A stretch of 64,000 bases of DNA, from positions 2,170,001 through 2,234,000 of the forward strand of contig CP003179.1 of assembly GCA_000237975.1 (NCBI GenBank), written 5' to 3'. Position 1 is the stretch's first letter. Each line of letters starts with the position of its first letter. The notes beneath the pieces are model-generated. The model saw only the letters and a list, made by a program, of their open reading frames with translations, did no database searches and was not told the DNA's origin. This document shows, piece by piece, positions 1 through 8,615 of this stretch. Origin of the DNA: Sulfobacillus acidophilus DSM 10332. GTDB taxonomy: Bacteria > Bacillota > Sulfobacillia > Sulfobacillales > Sulfobacillaceae. The position numbers and the translations under genes were made by a program.

Positions 1-354
1 GGGCAAGAAAATCGCTTGAACCACATAGTCCACCATGGCCAAAAAACCGATAGGTTTTCCCAACACACGGGTGACAATAGCGTAAAGGCCTCCGGCAAAC
101 GGATAGCGGGAACCCAATTCCGCCATGCTAAAGGCTACCGACAGCGCAATAATCCCGGCCAGCAAGAATGTCCAGCCTGCCCCCGTTCCCGTCATGGGAA
201 AAATTTGCGCCGCAATCACGAAAAATGACGCCGCCGGCGTAATGTCCGATAACGCGAGACCGACGGTTTGCAAAACGGTCAGGCTTCTGGCCAAGTCTTG
301 GCGATACCCGGCTTTTTTCAGGATCTCTTCGGAACTCACGTCATGATGAGGCAT
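1..354 (-). CDS. APC-superfamily amino acid permease, N-terminal part (cut by window edge)
   Basis: The minus strand reads open for 118 codons from an ATG at 354 to the window edge. The product begins MPHHDVSSEEILKKAGYRQD, then has hydrophobic spans separated by short polar loops, including SLTVLQTVGLALSDITPAAS and ELGSRYPFAGGLYAIVTRVL. This matches the first three or so membrane helices of APC-type amino acid transporters, in which the unwound TM1 region (ITPAAS) helps bind the substrate. The ATG lies only 3 bases after the stop of the upstream peptidase gene, so both are probably one transcript: a hydrolase that frees amino acids or beta-amino acids and a permease. Substrate cannot be assigned. 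The C-terminal two thirds lie outside the window. Confidence 0.85.
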   Translation of the reverse strand, partial: MPHHDVSSEEILKKAGYRQDLARSLTVLQTVGLALSDITPAASFFVIAAQIFPMTGTGAGWTFLLAGIIALSVAFSMAELGSRYPFAGGLYAIVTRVLGKPIGFLAMVDYVVQAIFLP

Positions 355-357
355 CCC

Positions 358-1437
358 TTATATCCCTCCCGGCAACGATGTTAATAAAGGCAAAACCGAG
401 TCGATCGGAAAACGTTCCAATACGTGCCCGTTTCGGCCATGGGTGGTCGTCGCCTGGACCATGGCGTTATACACCGCTTCTGCACTGGCTTCGACAACCG
501 CGTCGAATAGTTGATCAATGGGAGACCCCAATGTCCAAAATTGCCCGTCGACCAGGTGTTCGGTAGGTAACGGAACCGCTGATTCCCGCGGAACCATGGT
601 GGCGGTGGAAAATGCGATAAAGAGTTCCCCTGATCCATCATTGCCTACCGATCCCGTCCGGACGAGCCCCAGTCCCACCCGTTTTGCCAAGCGCTTTAAC
701 TGGTTCGGTAACAAAGGGGCGTCGGTCGCGACGACACCGATACACGACCCCTCTTTTTGATAGGGCGGCATCCCGCCGGTTAGCCATCGCCCTACCGGAA
801 GGCCTTGAACCAAGAGTTGATGCCGGTACCCAAAATTGGTATTGACCAATACCCCCACGACATATTGCCGAGAACCGATGGAAACGACCCGAGAGGCGGT
901 TCCGATCCCCCCTTTATAGCCGAATAATTGGGTTCCGGTTCCGGCCCCGACAGCCCCTTCCAACGGCGTGTCGGTCGACGCATGGGCCAGCGCCTCTTGA
1001 AACACCTCAAGCGGTGTAGCCCCCGCCCGATTGTCGTTAAGAAATCCGTCGTCGCATTCCGCAACAACCGGCATGACCACGTCGACATCTCCGGCCGCTG
1101 GATCGAGTCTGGTCAAGTAATCGACCACCGCTTCAAATCCGATTCCGATGCTCCGTGAATTGCATAGCACAATCGGAGCACCCAAAAGGCCCCACTCGTC
1201 AATCACCGCCCGACCGGTCATAATCCCGTATCCGTTAAGGATCCAGGTTCCTGCATAAACCCGTTGTCGGAAGGGATTGCCGTCGTGAGGCCAGATCGCC
1301 GTGACACCCGACCGATGCACCGGGTTGTCGGTCCAATACGTCGCGTGCCCGACCCGCACGCCGGGCACGTCGGTAATGGCATTTTTCGGACCGGGCGGTA
1401 GAAAACCCACATCCAAGCCATAATCACGAAACCGCAT
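358..1437 (-). CDS. P1-family peptidase (DmpA/BapA-type aminopeptidase)
   Basis: The 359-residue product matches the usual DmpA/BapA length and fold. These N-terminal nucleophile hydrolases cut themselves at a Gly-Ser bond into two chains. The predicted site is Gly230-Ser231 in the stretch EGSCIGVVATDAPL; Ser231 would be the nucleophile and Asn199 (VNTNFG) fits the oxyanion residue, keeping the same 32-residue spacing as DmpA Asn218/Ser250. The N-terminal ITDVPGVRVGHAT and the CDDGFLND motif are also typical. Family members release N-terminal L-amino acids, D-amino-acid amides or beta-amino acids; specificity cannot be read from sequence. No signal peptide, so cytoplasmic. It is followed after 3 bases by an amino acid permease, suggesting linked peptide use. 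Confidence 0.9.
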   Translation of the reverse strand: MRFRDYGLDVGFLPPGPKNAITDVPGVRVGHATYWTDNPVHRSGVTAIWPHDGNPFRQRVYAGTWILNGYGIMTGRAVIDEWGLLGAPIVLCNSRSIGIGFEAVVDYLTRLDPAAGDVDVVMPVVAECDDGFLNDNRAGATPLEVFQEALAHASTDTPLEGAVGAGTGTQLFGYKGGIGTASRVVSIGSRQYVVGVLVNTNFGYRHQLLVQGLPVGRWLTGGMPPYQKEGSCIGVVATDAPLLPNQLKRLAKRVGLGLVRTGSVGNDGSGELFIAFSTATMVPRESAVPLPTEHLVDGQFWTLGSPIDQLFDAVVEASAEAVYNAMVQATTTHGRNGHVLERFPIDSVLPLLTSLPGGI

Positions 1438-1627
1438 GATAACACCCCTTTAAAAAAAGGCCGGGTTCCTCGGAAAAGAGCCATAAAATCAGAGGAATAT
1501 GACGACAAATTCTACACTGAGTATCAGACTCCTTTCGACATTTTGCACAATTGTTTCGGGTTGGATTCGACAAACTGTAAGGACACCCCCACAGAACAGA
1601 TAAAGGGCTCCATATACGTCCGACCGG

Positions 1628-2470
1628 CTAAACCGGCCCGGCCGCCGCCGACATCCTATGAAGTCGCCTCATCAGCCCTTCGGCAAATTGTTGGGTGTCC
1701 GCCATGATGTTTTTCATGACCTCGCGGGGCTTTTGCCCGTGATGACTGTCTATCCGATTCCACCAGATGCGCCGTAATTCGGTTCCCACATTGACTTTTC
1801 GGATTCCCGCGTCAACCAGCCGGGAAAGAACCTCGTCAGGAACCCCGCTGCCCCCGTGCAGCACGAAGGGCGTATCCGGCAGGTGTTGGTGGAAGGTTTT
1901 AAGCCGTTCGATATCGATGTCTTGCGGCGTCCGATTTTGACCGTGAACGGTGCCGACTGATACCGCCAACATATCGACCGGACACACCGACATAAACCGT
2001 TGCGCATCCTCGAGACGCGTTAAGGCCTGCCACTCCGGCGGTTCGCCGGCACGATAGACGTGGCCGATTTCGGCTTCGACCGTCGCATGGACTTGGCGCG
2101 CGGTTTGCAATATCGTGAGCGTGTTTCGGACGTTTTCGTCGAAAGGGAGATGTGATCCGTCATACATGACCGACGGAAACCCCATACCGAGTGCCCGTTG
2201 CGCCTTTGACACCTCCGCCGCGTGGTCAAGCTGTACACAAATATCGGAAGAACTGTGTTGAGCCAAGTAGGCCAACTGGTCAAAGAAAAGTTCCCATCCC
2301 CAGATATCCAAGGTTGCCGTCGTCACTTGCAAAAAGACCGGTAGGTGACAGGCGTCGGCCGCCCGGGCAATCGCCACCCCAACTTCCAACGTATCGATAT
2401 TGAACGCAGCCACTGCGCTTTCCTGACTTATAGCCCAGGTCATCAGCGCCTGCGCATTAACCAGCGGCAT
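1628..2470 (-). CDS. Class II ketose-bisphosphate aldolase (GatY/KbaY/FbaA type)
   Basis: This 280-residue class II aldolase would split tagatose- or fructose-1,6-bisphosphate into dihydroxyacetone phosphate and glyceraldehyde 3-phosphate in the cytoplasm. Visible family features are QLDHA (catalytic Asp and a zinc His, about residue 81), EAEIGHV, VGTVHG (second zinc His) and LHGGSGVP (third zinc His and phosphate loop). The length fits the GatY/KbaY branch better than long glycolytic enzymes. It is the last gene of the minus-strand sugar operon, 16 bases after the PfkB kinase that would supply its bisphosphate substrate. Tagatose versus fructose specificity is unresolved; the AgaS-like isomerase nearby favours the tagatose route. 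Confidence 0.9.
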   Translation of the reverse strand: MPLVNAQALMTWAISQESAVAAFNIDTLEVGVAIARAADACHLPVFLQVTTATLDIWGWELFFDQLAYLAQHSSSDICVQLDHAAEVSKAQRALGMGFPSVMYDGSHLPFDENVRNTLTILQTARQVHATVEAEIGHVYRAGEPPEWQALTRLEDAQRFMSVCPVDMLAVSVGTVHGQNRTPQDIDIERLKTFHQHLPDTPFVLHGGSGVPDEVLSRLVDAGIRKVNVGTELRRIWWNRIDSHHGQKPREVMKNIMADTQQFAEGLMRRLHRMSAAAGPV

Positions 2471-2486
2471 GGTTCCTCCTCCTCAT

Positions 2487-3365
2487 TCACTGAATTCGGG
2501 TAACGTGGGCAATCAACCTCAAGACGTCTTCCGGATCAAAATCGGCAATCCCAAAATGACGTACGCTCGCAGACCCGGCGGCTACCGCCAAAATAATCGC
2601 ATCCTCCCATCCGGAACCGTTCGCCAGCGCATAGACCAGTCCGCCTAAAAAGGCGTCGCCCGCGCCCACACTGTTGACCATCTCCACGTGCGGGGCTTGC
2701 CACATCTTGGGGGCCTGGTTTTGGCCATAGAGCGTCACTCCCTGCGCACCCCGGGTCACCAAGACGTACGTGTCTCCGTTTAAGTTCTCGGCCAACAGCG
2801 CCAGGGCCTCCTCTTCGTTGGGGGTAACCGCCGTCGGGTTGGCCCGCAGGGCAGCTCGGAGGTTGTCCCCCGCCGTGTCGACGATCACGCCGGCGACTTT
2901 GGGGCGCAGAAACTTCACCCAGTTGAAATAAATCTCGGCGGAAAGTCCCGACGGAAGGCTTCCAGACAGCGTAACCCAGTCGTCAGGCGACACCCTCTCA
3001 ACCAGGCGAACCAAAAGGCGCTCGAGGGCGACGACCGAAACCATTGGACCCTGTTCGCGTATTTCGGTCACGGCGTTCCCGGTACCGGCCAACGCGACAC
3101 AAATTCGGTTGTCGTCGGGGATGTCGACCGACAGCACGGGAATACCTTGGCGGTTCAATAACGTCTGGATGGCCTGTCCCACTGCACCGCCGTACGGACC
3201 TACCGCCGTCACCGTTCCACCGAGGGTACGAATCGCGCGGGCAACGTTGTTCCCCTTTCCCCCTGCCCGGTGAACCGCCCGAGTCACGTACGATATGGGT
3301 TTTTCGACGTCGGGTACATGCCAGGTGATATCTAACGACGGATTAAAAGTGACAGCCCAAATCAT
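2487..3365 (-). CDS. PfkB-family kinase (1-phosphofructokinase / tagatose-6-phosphate kinase type)
   Basis: About 292 residues, a typical PfkB/LacC/FruK length. MIWAVTFNPSLDITWHV is the usual N-terminus of this subgroup, the first signature GGKGNNVARAIRTLGG is complete, and the C-terminal NSVGAGDAFLGGL carries the catalytic Asp and anion hole. It would phosphorylate fructose 1-phosphate or tagatose 6-phosphate with ATP, feeding the adjacent aldolase. The ATG at 3365 was chosen because it overlaps the ROK gene's TGA in an ATGA junction, a sign of translational coupling; an in-frame codon 18 bases upstream would add six residues that homologues lack. Confidence 0.88.
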   Translation of the reverse strand: MIWAVTFNPSLDITWHVPDVEKPISYVTRAVHRAGGKGNNVARAIRTLGGTVTAVGPYGGAVGQAIQTLLNRQGIPVLSVDIPDDNRICVALAGTGNAVTEIREQGPMVSVVALERLLVRLVERVSPDDWVTLSGSLPSGLSAEIYFNWVKFLRPKVAGVIVDTAGDNLRAALRANPTAVTPNEEEALALLAENLNGDTYVLVTRGAQGVTLYGQNQAPKMWQAPHVEMVNSVGAGDAFLGGLVYALANGSGWEDAIILAVAAGSASVRHFGIADFDPEDVLRLIAHVTRIQ

Positions 3366-4252
3366 CGCCCTAAACTGTCCCATGCGACTTTCAATGCGCC
3401 CATGAGGCCTGCGCGTCCGTAGAACGCACTATTCATGACTAGGGGCGGTTTCGGCAAATATCTCCGCCATAGCGCGAGAAAAATAGGGGCAATGCGTTCG
3501 AACTGGGCGGAAATCCCTCCGCCTACGGCAACCGCCTCGACGTCTACCGCCAAGAGCGCATAGCCCACATAACGTGCGATGGTCGCCAATGTTCGAATCA
3601 AAAACGCGTGAACCGCGGGATCGTGCCATCCTCGGTGAAACGCGTCTAGAACCGACTCGTATCCGGGAAATTCGCGTTGAATTTTCATATTGAGCGCCAA
3701 GCCGCCCACCCGTTCCTCCAACGGCGCATGGTGGTCCAAATATCCCAAATCCCCCGGTTCCCAAGCGTAGCCAATTTCTCCGGCCACCTGGTGGGCCCCT
3801 TTATATAACCGTCCGTCCAAGAAAAAAGCCAAAGCGATGCCGGAACCCAGATTCAGATAAGCGGAATAAGTATACGGCCGCAAATTCCCCCAGGCCTGTT
3901 CGGCTAAAAGCGCCGCCCGTACATCGTTTTCAAATCCCACCGGACATGAAAAGCTCTCGTGAAACATCTTCCAGAGATTTAGTGTCTGCCAGCCGTTCAC
4001 ATTAGGAGCCAGGTCAATGCCCTCCGGGGTCGTCACCCCCATGGTCGCTACGCCCACCGCGGCAATCCCCATCCCCTCGGTTGCCGCTTTCCCGTAACGG
4101 ATGGCGGCGGTCACCAATTCCTCCGCCGAATCAAAATCTGCCACCTGTAACCGCTGTTCCCAGACCACCGAGCCGTCCGGAGCGCCAATAGCTATCGCCG
4201 CTTTGGTTCCGCCGAAGTCGAATCCTAAAACATGGTTCAGAGAAGTCATCAT
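3362..4252 (-). CDS. ROK-family sugar kinase
   Basis: The 296-residue product has the ROK phosphate loop LGFDFGGTKAAIAIG at the start, the catalytic-Asp motif GFENDVRAALLAEQAWG, and HQVAGEIGYAWEPGD where ROK kinases carry their glucose-binding Glu/His region. The usual ROK zinc cluster (CxCGxxGCxE) is absent, as in some divergent kinases. No helix-turn-helix precedes it, so it is a kinase, not a NagC-type repressor. It would phosphorylate a hexose freed by one of the GH4 enzymes. It overlaps the upstream GH4 gene by 4 bases (4249-4252) and the PfkB gene by 4 bases, so the three are translationally coupled. Sugar specificity is unknown. Confidence 0.88.
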   Translation of the reverse strand: MMTSLNHVLGFDFGGTKAAIAIGAPDGSVVWEQRLQVADFDSAEELVTAAIRYGKAATEGMGIAAVGVATMGVTTPEGIDLAPNVNGWQTLNLWKMFHESFSCPVGFENDVRAALLAEQAWGNLRPYTYSAYLNLGSGIALAFFLDGRLYKGAHQVAGEIGYAWEPGDLGYLDHHAPLEERVGGLALNMKIQREFPGYESVLDAFHRGWHDPAVHAFLIRTLATIARYVGYALLAVDVEAVAVGGGISAQFERIAPIFLALWRRYLPKPPLVMNSAFYGRAGLMGALKVAWDSLGR

Positions 4253-5583
4253 GTACCCTCCCCGGAGAATGACGTGTTCCCGAAGACGCGACGGGTTTTA
4301 AGTTCGGGAACGATCCCCTTATGGGCCTCCAACAACTCGTTGGCCAACGAAACGGTTTGATCCACGGTTAATCGGCTCGACACGACCGGGTCCAATAACA
4401 AGGCATGATACAAGTCCTCCCGGTTACGTCGAAGCACTGCCTGAACTGTCAGATCCTGAATCGCACCGGCGCGATTATTCAAAGCCGCCAGCACGTCCGG
4501 CAAGGGGCCCACATGCACCGGAAAAATCTCACCTTGAGTCAATACGCAGGGAACCTCCACGGCAATGGTCGGCATGATGTTGTCTATTAAGCCGTGATTC
4601 ATGACGCTACCGTAAAACGTCAGGTCTTCTCCAGTCATCCAATGTGTGATCAGCTCGGCGGCATATTGAAAAGGCGGGTGTCTCGGAAAAGTAAAATCTT
4701 CGCGAATACCCTCGGTTTTATAGGCCTCGAAGTCGCGGAGATAGTTGGCGCTTCGCCGCAGCAGTTCGCCAAGGGGAATGCCCAGGCGCCGAATCTCGTC
4801 GGGGTGAGTTATGAACCAAGGACCGTATTCGGCGTTATGTTCGCTCGACTCGGTCACGAAATAGCCGAACGCTTTCATTAATTCGAATCGCACCGCATCC
4901 TTTCGCCAGGTCTCGGGATCATCGGCCAACGATCTCAATGTCGGGTATAGGTCCCGGCCCTCCGCCTCCAATCGGAGAACCCACGCCATGTGGTTAATGC
5001 CGGCGGTCATCCAGTTTAACCGGTCCGGCGGAATTTCAAGGTAGCGGGACAAAGTGTCCGCGGTGGTGCGAGGACTTTCACATAGCCCGTACGCCTGGAT
5101 GCCGCTGATCCTGGCAATTGCCATGACGACCATGGACAACGGGTTCGTGTAGTTTAACAAGACGGCCTCCGGACATACGTCTTCCATATCTCGGACCAAA
5201 TCAAGCACCACCGGAATGGTCCGAAGCGCACGGAAAATCCCGCCGACCCCCAGGGTATCCCCGATAGTCTGGACGATCCCGTACCGTTCGGGTATGTCAA
5301 AATCCCGTCGGGTCGCCTCAAATCCGCCTACTTGAACCACGTTGATTACAAAATCCGCCCCCTGCAAAGCTTCCCGTTGCGTATCAACGGTCACCGCCCG
5401 AGGTGTTACGTGAAGTTGACGGCCGATTTCCTGAACCAGACGATACGAAATCCGTAACCGGTCGGCATCGATATCAAATAACCGCCATTCAATCCGGTCC
5501 GCCTGGGGATGTAATAATAGATTCCATATCAAATCACGGGTAAAATGCATGCTTCCGGCGCCGACGAGCGTAATTTTCACCAT
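4249..5583 (-). CDS. GH4-family glycosidase, alpha-galactosidase/alpha-glucosidase (MelA/AglA)-like
   Basis: The 444-residue product opens with a GH4 dinucleotide fold (MVKITLVGAGSMHFTRDLI) and contains NYTNPLSMVVMAI, YGLCESPRTTADTL (metal-binding Cys region) and AGINHMAWVLRLE (metal-binding His). GH4 enzymes cleave glycosides by an NAD- and Mn-dependent oxidation-elimination mechanism. The INHMAW motif and overall layout resemble MelA/AglA, which act on free alpha-glycosides, more than phospho-beta-glucosidases, though the common CHS of MelA is CES here. Cytoplasmic. It lies 20 bases from the second GH4 gene and is 4-base coupled to the ROK kinase that may take its product. Confidence 0.88.
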   Translation of the reverse strand: MVKITLVGAGSMHFTRDLIWNLLLHPQADRIEWRLFDIDADRLRISYRLVQEIGRQLHVTPRAVTVDTQREALQGADFVINVVQVGGFEATRRDFDIPERYGIVQTIGDTLGVGGIFRALRTIPVVLDLVRDMEDVCPEAVLLNYTNPLSMVVMAIARISGIQAYGLCESPRTTADTLSRYLEIPPDRLNWMTAGINHMAWVLRLEAEGRDLYPTLRSLADDPETWRKDAVRFELMKAFGYFVTESSEHNAEYGPWFITHPDEIRRLGIPLGELLRRSANYLRDFEAYKTEGIREDFTFPRHPPFQYAAELITHWMTGEDLTFYGSVMNHGLIDNIMPTIAVEVPCVLTQGEIFPVHVGPLPDVLAALNNRAGAIQDLTVQAVLRRNREDLYHALLLDPVVSSRLTVDQTVSLANELLEAHKGIVPELKTRRVFGNTSFSGEGT

Positions 5584-5603
5584 TCTGATCTCCTGTTCCC
5601 CGG

Positions 5604-6881
5604 TTAGCTAAACGATGCGGGCAGATAGTCGCGGTTGATCTCGAGCATTTCGTCAATGATTTGGTCCGACATGTCGGCGTCGGGAAATAACGGGTGAACC
5701 AGCAAGGCCTGTCGCAAAGCCTTCTTGCTGCGTTCTTGGGCAGCGTCAAGCAATAACCGGTAATATTCCGCCATGGTAATGATTAAAGGAGCGGCATAAT
5801 GCGGCAACGGACCCGTCTCGATAGGCAACACCCGACCCTGCTTGATCATCACAGGAATCTCCACGGCGGTGTCATCCGGCAACTCCGCCAGAACGCCATT
5901 ATTCCGCACATTCACGTAATGTATGGTATCGTCGTTCCGATATAAGCTTAACATCAACCGGACAACCACCAAGGAATAACCAAACCCTCCACGTGACCTC
6001 AACAAGTCGGGCACCTGATCGACGGCCGGATCGCTGTACAGCCGGAGCAATTCTTGTTCGATTTGCAAGACCTCCTCTCCGCGGGTTTTTTCGGCCTGTA
6101 GCAATTTGTTCATGATTCGCTGCCCGTGAAAGTAATATTGATAATATGGATTGAATACGGCCGGGAACGCCTCAATCACGTGATGACTAAACGGCATGGG
6201 AAATTTATAGGGTTCCACCCGTGGCAGCAGGTCGGGCAGAATGTCGCGACCGTCGAGGTAAATGGCGTCCGTGACCGTCAGGTGGTTCAACCCGCGAGTC
6301 TGCATATAGAAGGCCTCAGGCGGTTCATGATATATGTCGCCAAGATATTGGCCCAGAATAACGGGCACATTACAAACGCCAATGGTGCGGGAAATGCCGA
6401 GCCGTAATAAATATTCCGTAAGAGGTCCCGCCGGATTGGCAAAATTCATCACATACGCGTTCGGGGCCAGGGTCCGTATGAGTCCAGCAATGTCCTCATA
6501 AATTTTAATGCTCCGCAAAAACGTCCCTAATCCGCACACCGATACGGTTTCGACAAACGGCACGCGATATTTTAGCCCAATTTTTTCGTCAGTGATTCTT
6601 CCCGCCTGATCCCCGGCGCGCAGTTGAATGAGAATGTAATCCGCGTCTTTAATGGCCTCTTGATAATCCTGGGTCACGCGTATGGGAAAACTTACCCCGG
6701 CGCGTGCCACAATCCTTTGCGCGATGCCTAGTAAAATTTCGACCCGCGGCAGATTAATGTCCATGAGCACCATTTCCTTTACGGGCATCTCCCGATAGGA
6801 ACGGGCCAGCAGATCGACCAATTCCGGCGTAAATACGCTTCCACCGCCGATTACGCCCACTTTCACCGGTCTTAAGGTCAT
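5604..6881 (-). CDS. GH4-family glycosidase, 6-phospho-beta-glucosidase (LicH/CelF)-like
   Basis: A 425-residue GH4 protein when started at the ATG at 6881, which has GAGGGGAG just upstream and lies 18 bases after the FGGY kinase stop; the longer reading back to 6977 would run inside that gene. The N-terminus VGVIGGGSVFTPELVDLL is the NAD fold, followed by QLRAGDQAGRITDEKIGLKY, NFANPAGPLTEYLL, IGVCNVPV (metal Cys) and RGLNHLTVTDAIY (metal His), in the pattern of phospho-beta-glucosidases. No PTS gene is present here, so a phosphorylated substrate would have to come from an internal kinase or another locus. It is paralogous to the next GH4 gene, suggesting attack on two linkages. Confidence 0.87.
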   Translation of the reverse strand: MTLRPVKVGVIGGGSVFTPELVDLLARSYREMPVKEMVLMDINLPRVEILLGIAQRIVARAGVSFPIRVTQDYQEAIKDADYILIQLRAGDQAGRITDEKIGLKYRVPFVETVSVCGLGTFLRSIKIYEDIAGLIRTLAPNAYVMNFANPAGPLTEYLLRLGISRTIGVCNVPVILGQYLGDIYHEPPEAFYMQTRGLNHLTVTDAIYLDGRDILPDLLPRVEPYKFPMPFSHHVIEAFPAVFNPYYQYYFHGQRIMNKLLQAEKTRGEEVLQIEQELLRLYSDPAVDQVPDLLRSRGGFGYSLVVVRLMLSLYRNDDTIHYVNVRNNGVLAELPDDTAVEIPVMIKQGRVLPIETGPLPHYAAPLIITMAEYYRLLLDAAQERSKKALRQALLVHPLFPDADMSDQIIDEMLEINRDYLPASFS

Positions 6882-6898
6882 GTGACGTTTCTCCCCTC

Positions 6899-8461
6899 TT
6901 ATGTGCTGTGCCGGCGATTCATTGTGTTCAACAGTTGCCGGCCGATTTGAAGGCTGACTGCCATGGTGTCCTGGCACGCGTCGGGATGATGGTCATCCCA
7001 CCGAAAGAACCTACTGAGATAATCGACAGAAGGATTGTCCTTCGGTTCCACGGTAAAAGAGCGATAGGAAAACGCCCGGATCCCCTCGTCGACTCCCCGA
7101 TAGACGCCCGCGCCCACTCCTGCCAACAGTGCAGCGCCTAACGCCGTAGCATCGGCAACCTCGGGAACAGATAGCGGAATTTGAAAGAAGTCGGCTTTCC
7201 GTTGTAACCATAACGGATTTCGGATACCGCCGCCCGTCACCACCACCCGCTGGGGTTGGACCCCCACGAACGACGCCAACGTCATGAGTGCTTCAAGGCT
7301 AAGATAATTCAAGGCATCAACCACGGCCCGGATTACATGCGGCGCTTGATGTGTGTGACTCAATCCCAAAAACGCGCCTTCCGAATAGATACATCGTTCG
7401 GGAAACAACCGCCCGAACAGAAACGGAGCAAACACCAGGTTTTTCATGTCGCGTTCATCAAGGCCCAGGGCCAGTCGGTTCAGGTCTTGCCACTGCTCGT
7501 CGTCATTGCGGACCAAAAGATGTCGGATCCATTCCAATTGGCCACCTGCCACCATTTGAAACATATAGGACAACATGCCCGGATAAACATGAGAATCCAC
7601 TATCAAGTCGAAAAAGTCATGGTTCGTCAAGGTCTTGATGGTTTGGGGCGCCGAGATGATTTCATAGGTCCCCAGCATATCCAAAAATTGGCCTTCTTGA
7701 GTAATGTCCAATGCCAGCGAGGCGCAAAGATAATCGTGCCCGCCGACCGCTACCGGAACATCCGGAGGCAATCCCAGCGCTTCCGCCACCCCGGTACGCA
7801 CAGCGCCAACCACGGTACCGCTTTCCGCGATGGGGGGAAACAAGTCGCTCGTGAGGTTCAGCCGACTAATCAGGGGCCAACTCCATTGCCGGCCGGCGTG
7901 ATCCCACGCCCCGGTGGCACCGGCGGTCGACGGATCCGCCACCATCGTGCCCGTTAAACAATACGTGATATAGCTTTCTACCGGCAACAGCTTGGTTCCC
8001 CGGGCAAACGTCGCCGAGTCGTTCTCATAAAGCCAGGAGACCGTCGCGATAATGCTGTTATGCCGATGATATCCGGTGGTCAAATAAAACTCCGTCTCGT
8101 CAAGTTGCTCCATCCGCGACGACAGCGACGGAATCGGCCATCCCGACAACAGGGGATAAACAGGATCACCGCGAGGATCGATCAACACTAACGGGCCGCC
8201 CATCCCTGTCACCGCGATACCCCGGATCCGATATCGGGAACGGACCATGGTCGCCAGGTGTGCAAGATTTTGTTGTACCACGGTCCAAAGCTGCCGAATA
8301 TCCAGCAACCCGTCGAACCGCTGTCTCCCGGCCGTGACCGTCGCTACACGCAAGGTTCCGGTAAGTGCGCGAACGGTCTCGACCATTCGACCGTCTGGCC
8401 GAAAACCGATGACCTTGATACTGGTGCTTCCGATATCAACGGCCACTAAAAGGTCATCCAT
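6899..8461 (-). CDS. FGGY-family carbohydrate kinase
   Basis: About 520 residues, matching xylulokinase/gluconokinase-type FGGY enzymes. The N-terminal LLVAVDIGSTSIKVIGF holds the phosphate loop, and VVVTGGGIRNPLWLQRKADF near the C-terminus is the second ATP-binding motif; DATALGAALLAGVGAGVY is also typical. It phosphorylates a pentose, pentulose, hexulose or sugar acid; the exact substrate is not readable. The ATG at 8461 follows GGGGGAGTGAC and gives an N-terminus that matches the family; an in-frame start 24 bases upstream is less likely. It is the first gene of the minus-strand sugar operon and faces the divergent SIS isomerase gene across about 150 bases. Confidence 0.88.
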   Translation of the reverse strand: MDDLLVAVDIGSTSIKVIGFRPDGRMVETVRALTGTLRVATVTAGRQRFDGLLDIRQLWTVVQQNLAHLATMVRSRYRIRGIAVTGMGGPLVLIDPRGDPVYPLLSGWPIPSLSSRMEQLDETEFYLTTGYHRHNSIIATVSWLYENDSATFARGTKLLPVESYITYCLTGTMVADPSTAGATGAWDHAGRQWSWPLISRLNLTSDLFPPIAESGTVVGAVRTGVAEALGLPPDVPVAVGGHDYLCASLALDITQEGQFLDMLGTYEIISAPQTIKTLTNHDFFDLIVDSHVYPGMLSYMFQMVAGGQLEWIRHLLVRNDDEQWQDLNRLALGLDERDMKNLVFAPFLFGRLFPERCIYSEGAFLGLSHTHQAPHVIRAVVDALNYLSLEALMTLASFVGVQPQRVVVTGGGIRNPLWLQRKADFFQIPLSVPEVADATALGAALLAGVGAGVYRGVDEGIRAFSYRSFTVEPKDNPSVDYLSRFFRWDDHHPDACQDTMAVSLQIGRQLLNTMNRRHST

Positions 8462-8615
8462 GTCACTCCCCCCGTTGTGAACCAATTGCCACAGAGAATT
8501 CTCCGAATCATGTTTGAATTCCTGCTTAGCATGAAACTTTTTTTGAAAACATGTGCGTATATGTGTATGATAAGTTGCAACAGCTGTTCATTTGTTTTAA
8601 GGAGGAATTTGTTTT
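8462..8615. promoter_or_regulatory. Divergent promoter region of the sugar catabolic locus
   Basis: This 154-base AT-rich gap separates the minus-strand kinase/GH4 operon from the plus-strand SIS isomerase and regulator, so promoters for both directions should lie here. The decamer GCAGGAATTC occurs on the minus strand at 8516-8525; nine of its bases (GCAGGAATT) recur at 10507-10516 in front of the ABC transporter genes and could be part of an operator for the DeoR-type protein. AAGGAGGAATTTG before 8616 is the ribosome site of the isomerase gene. The operator suggestion is inference. Confidence 0.4.
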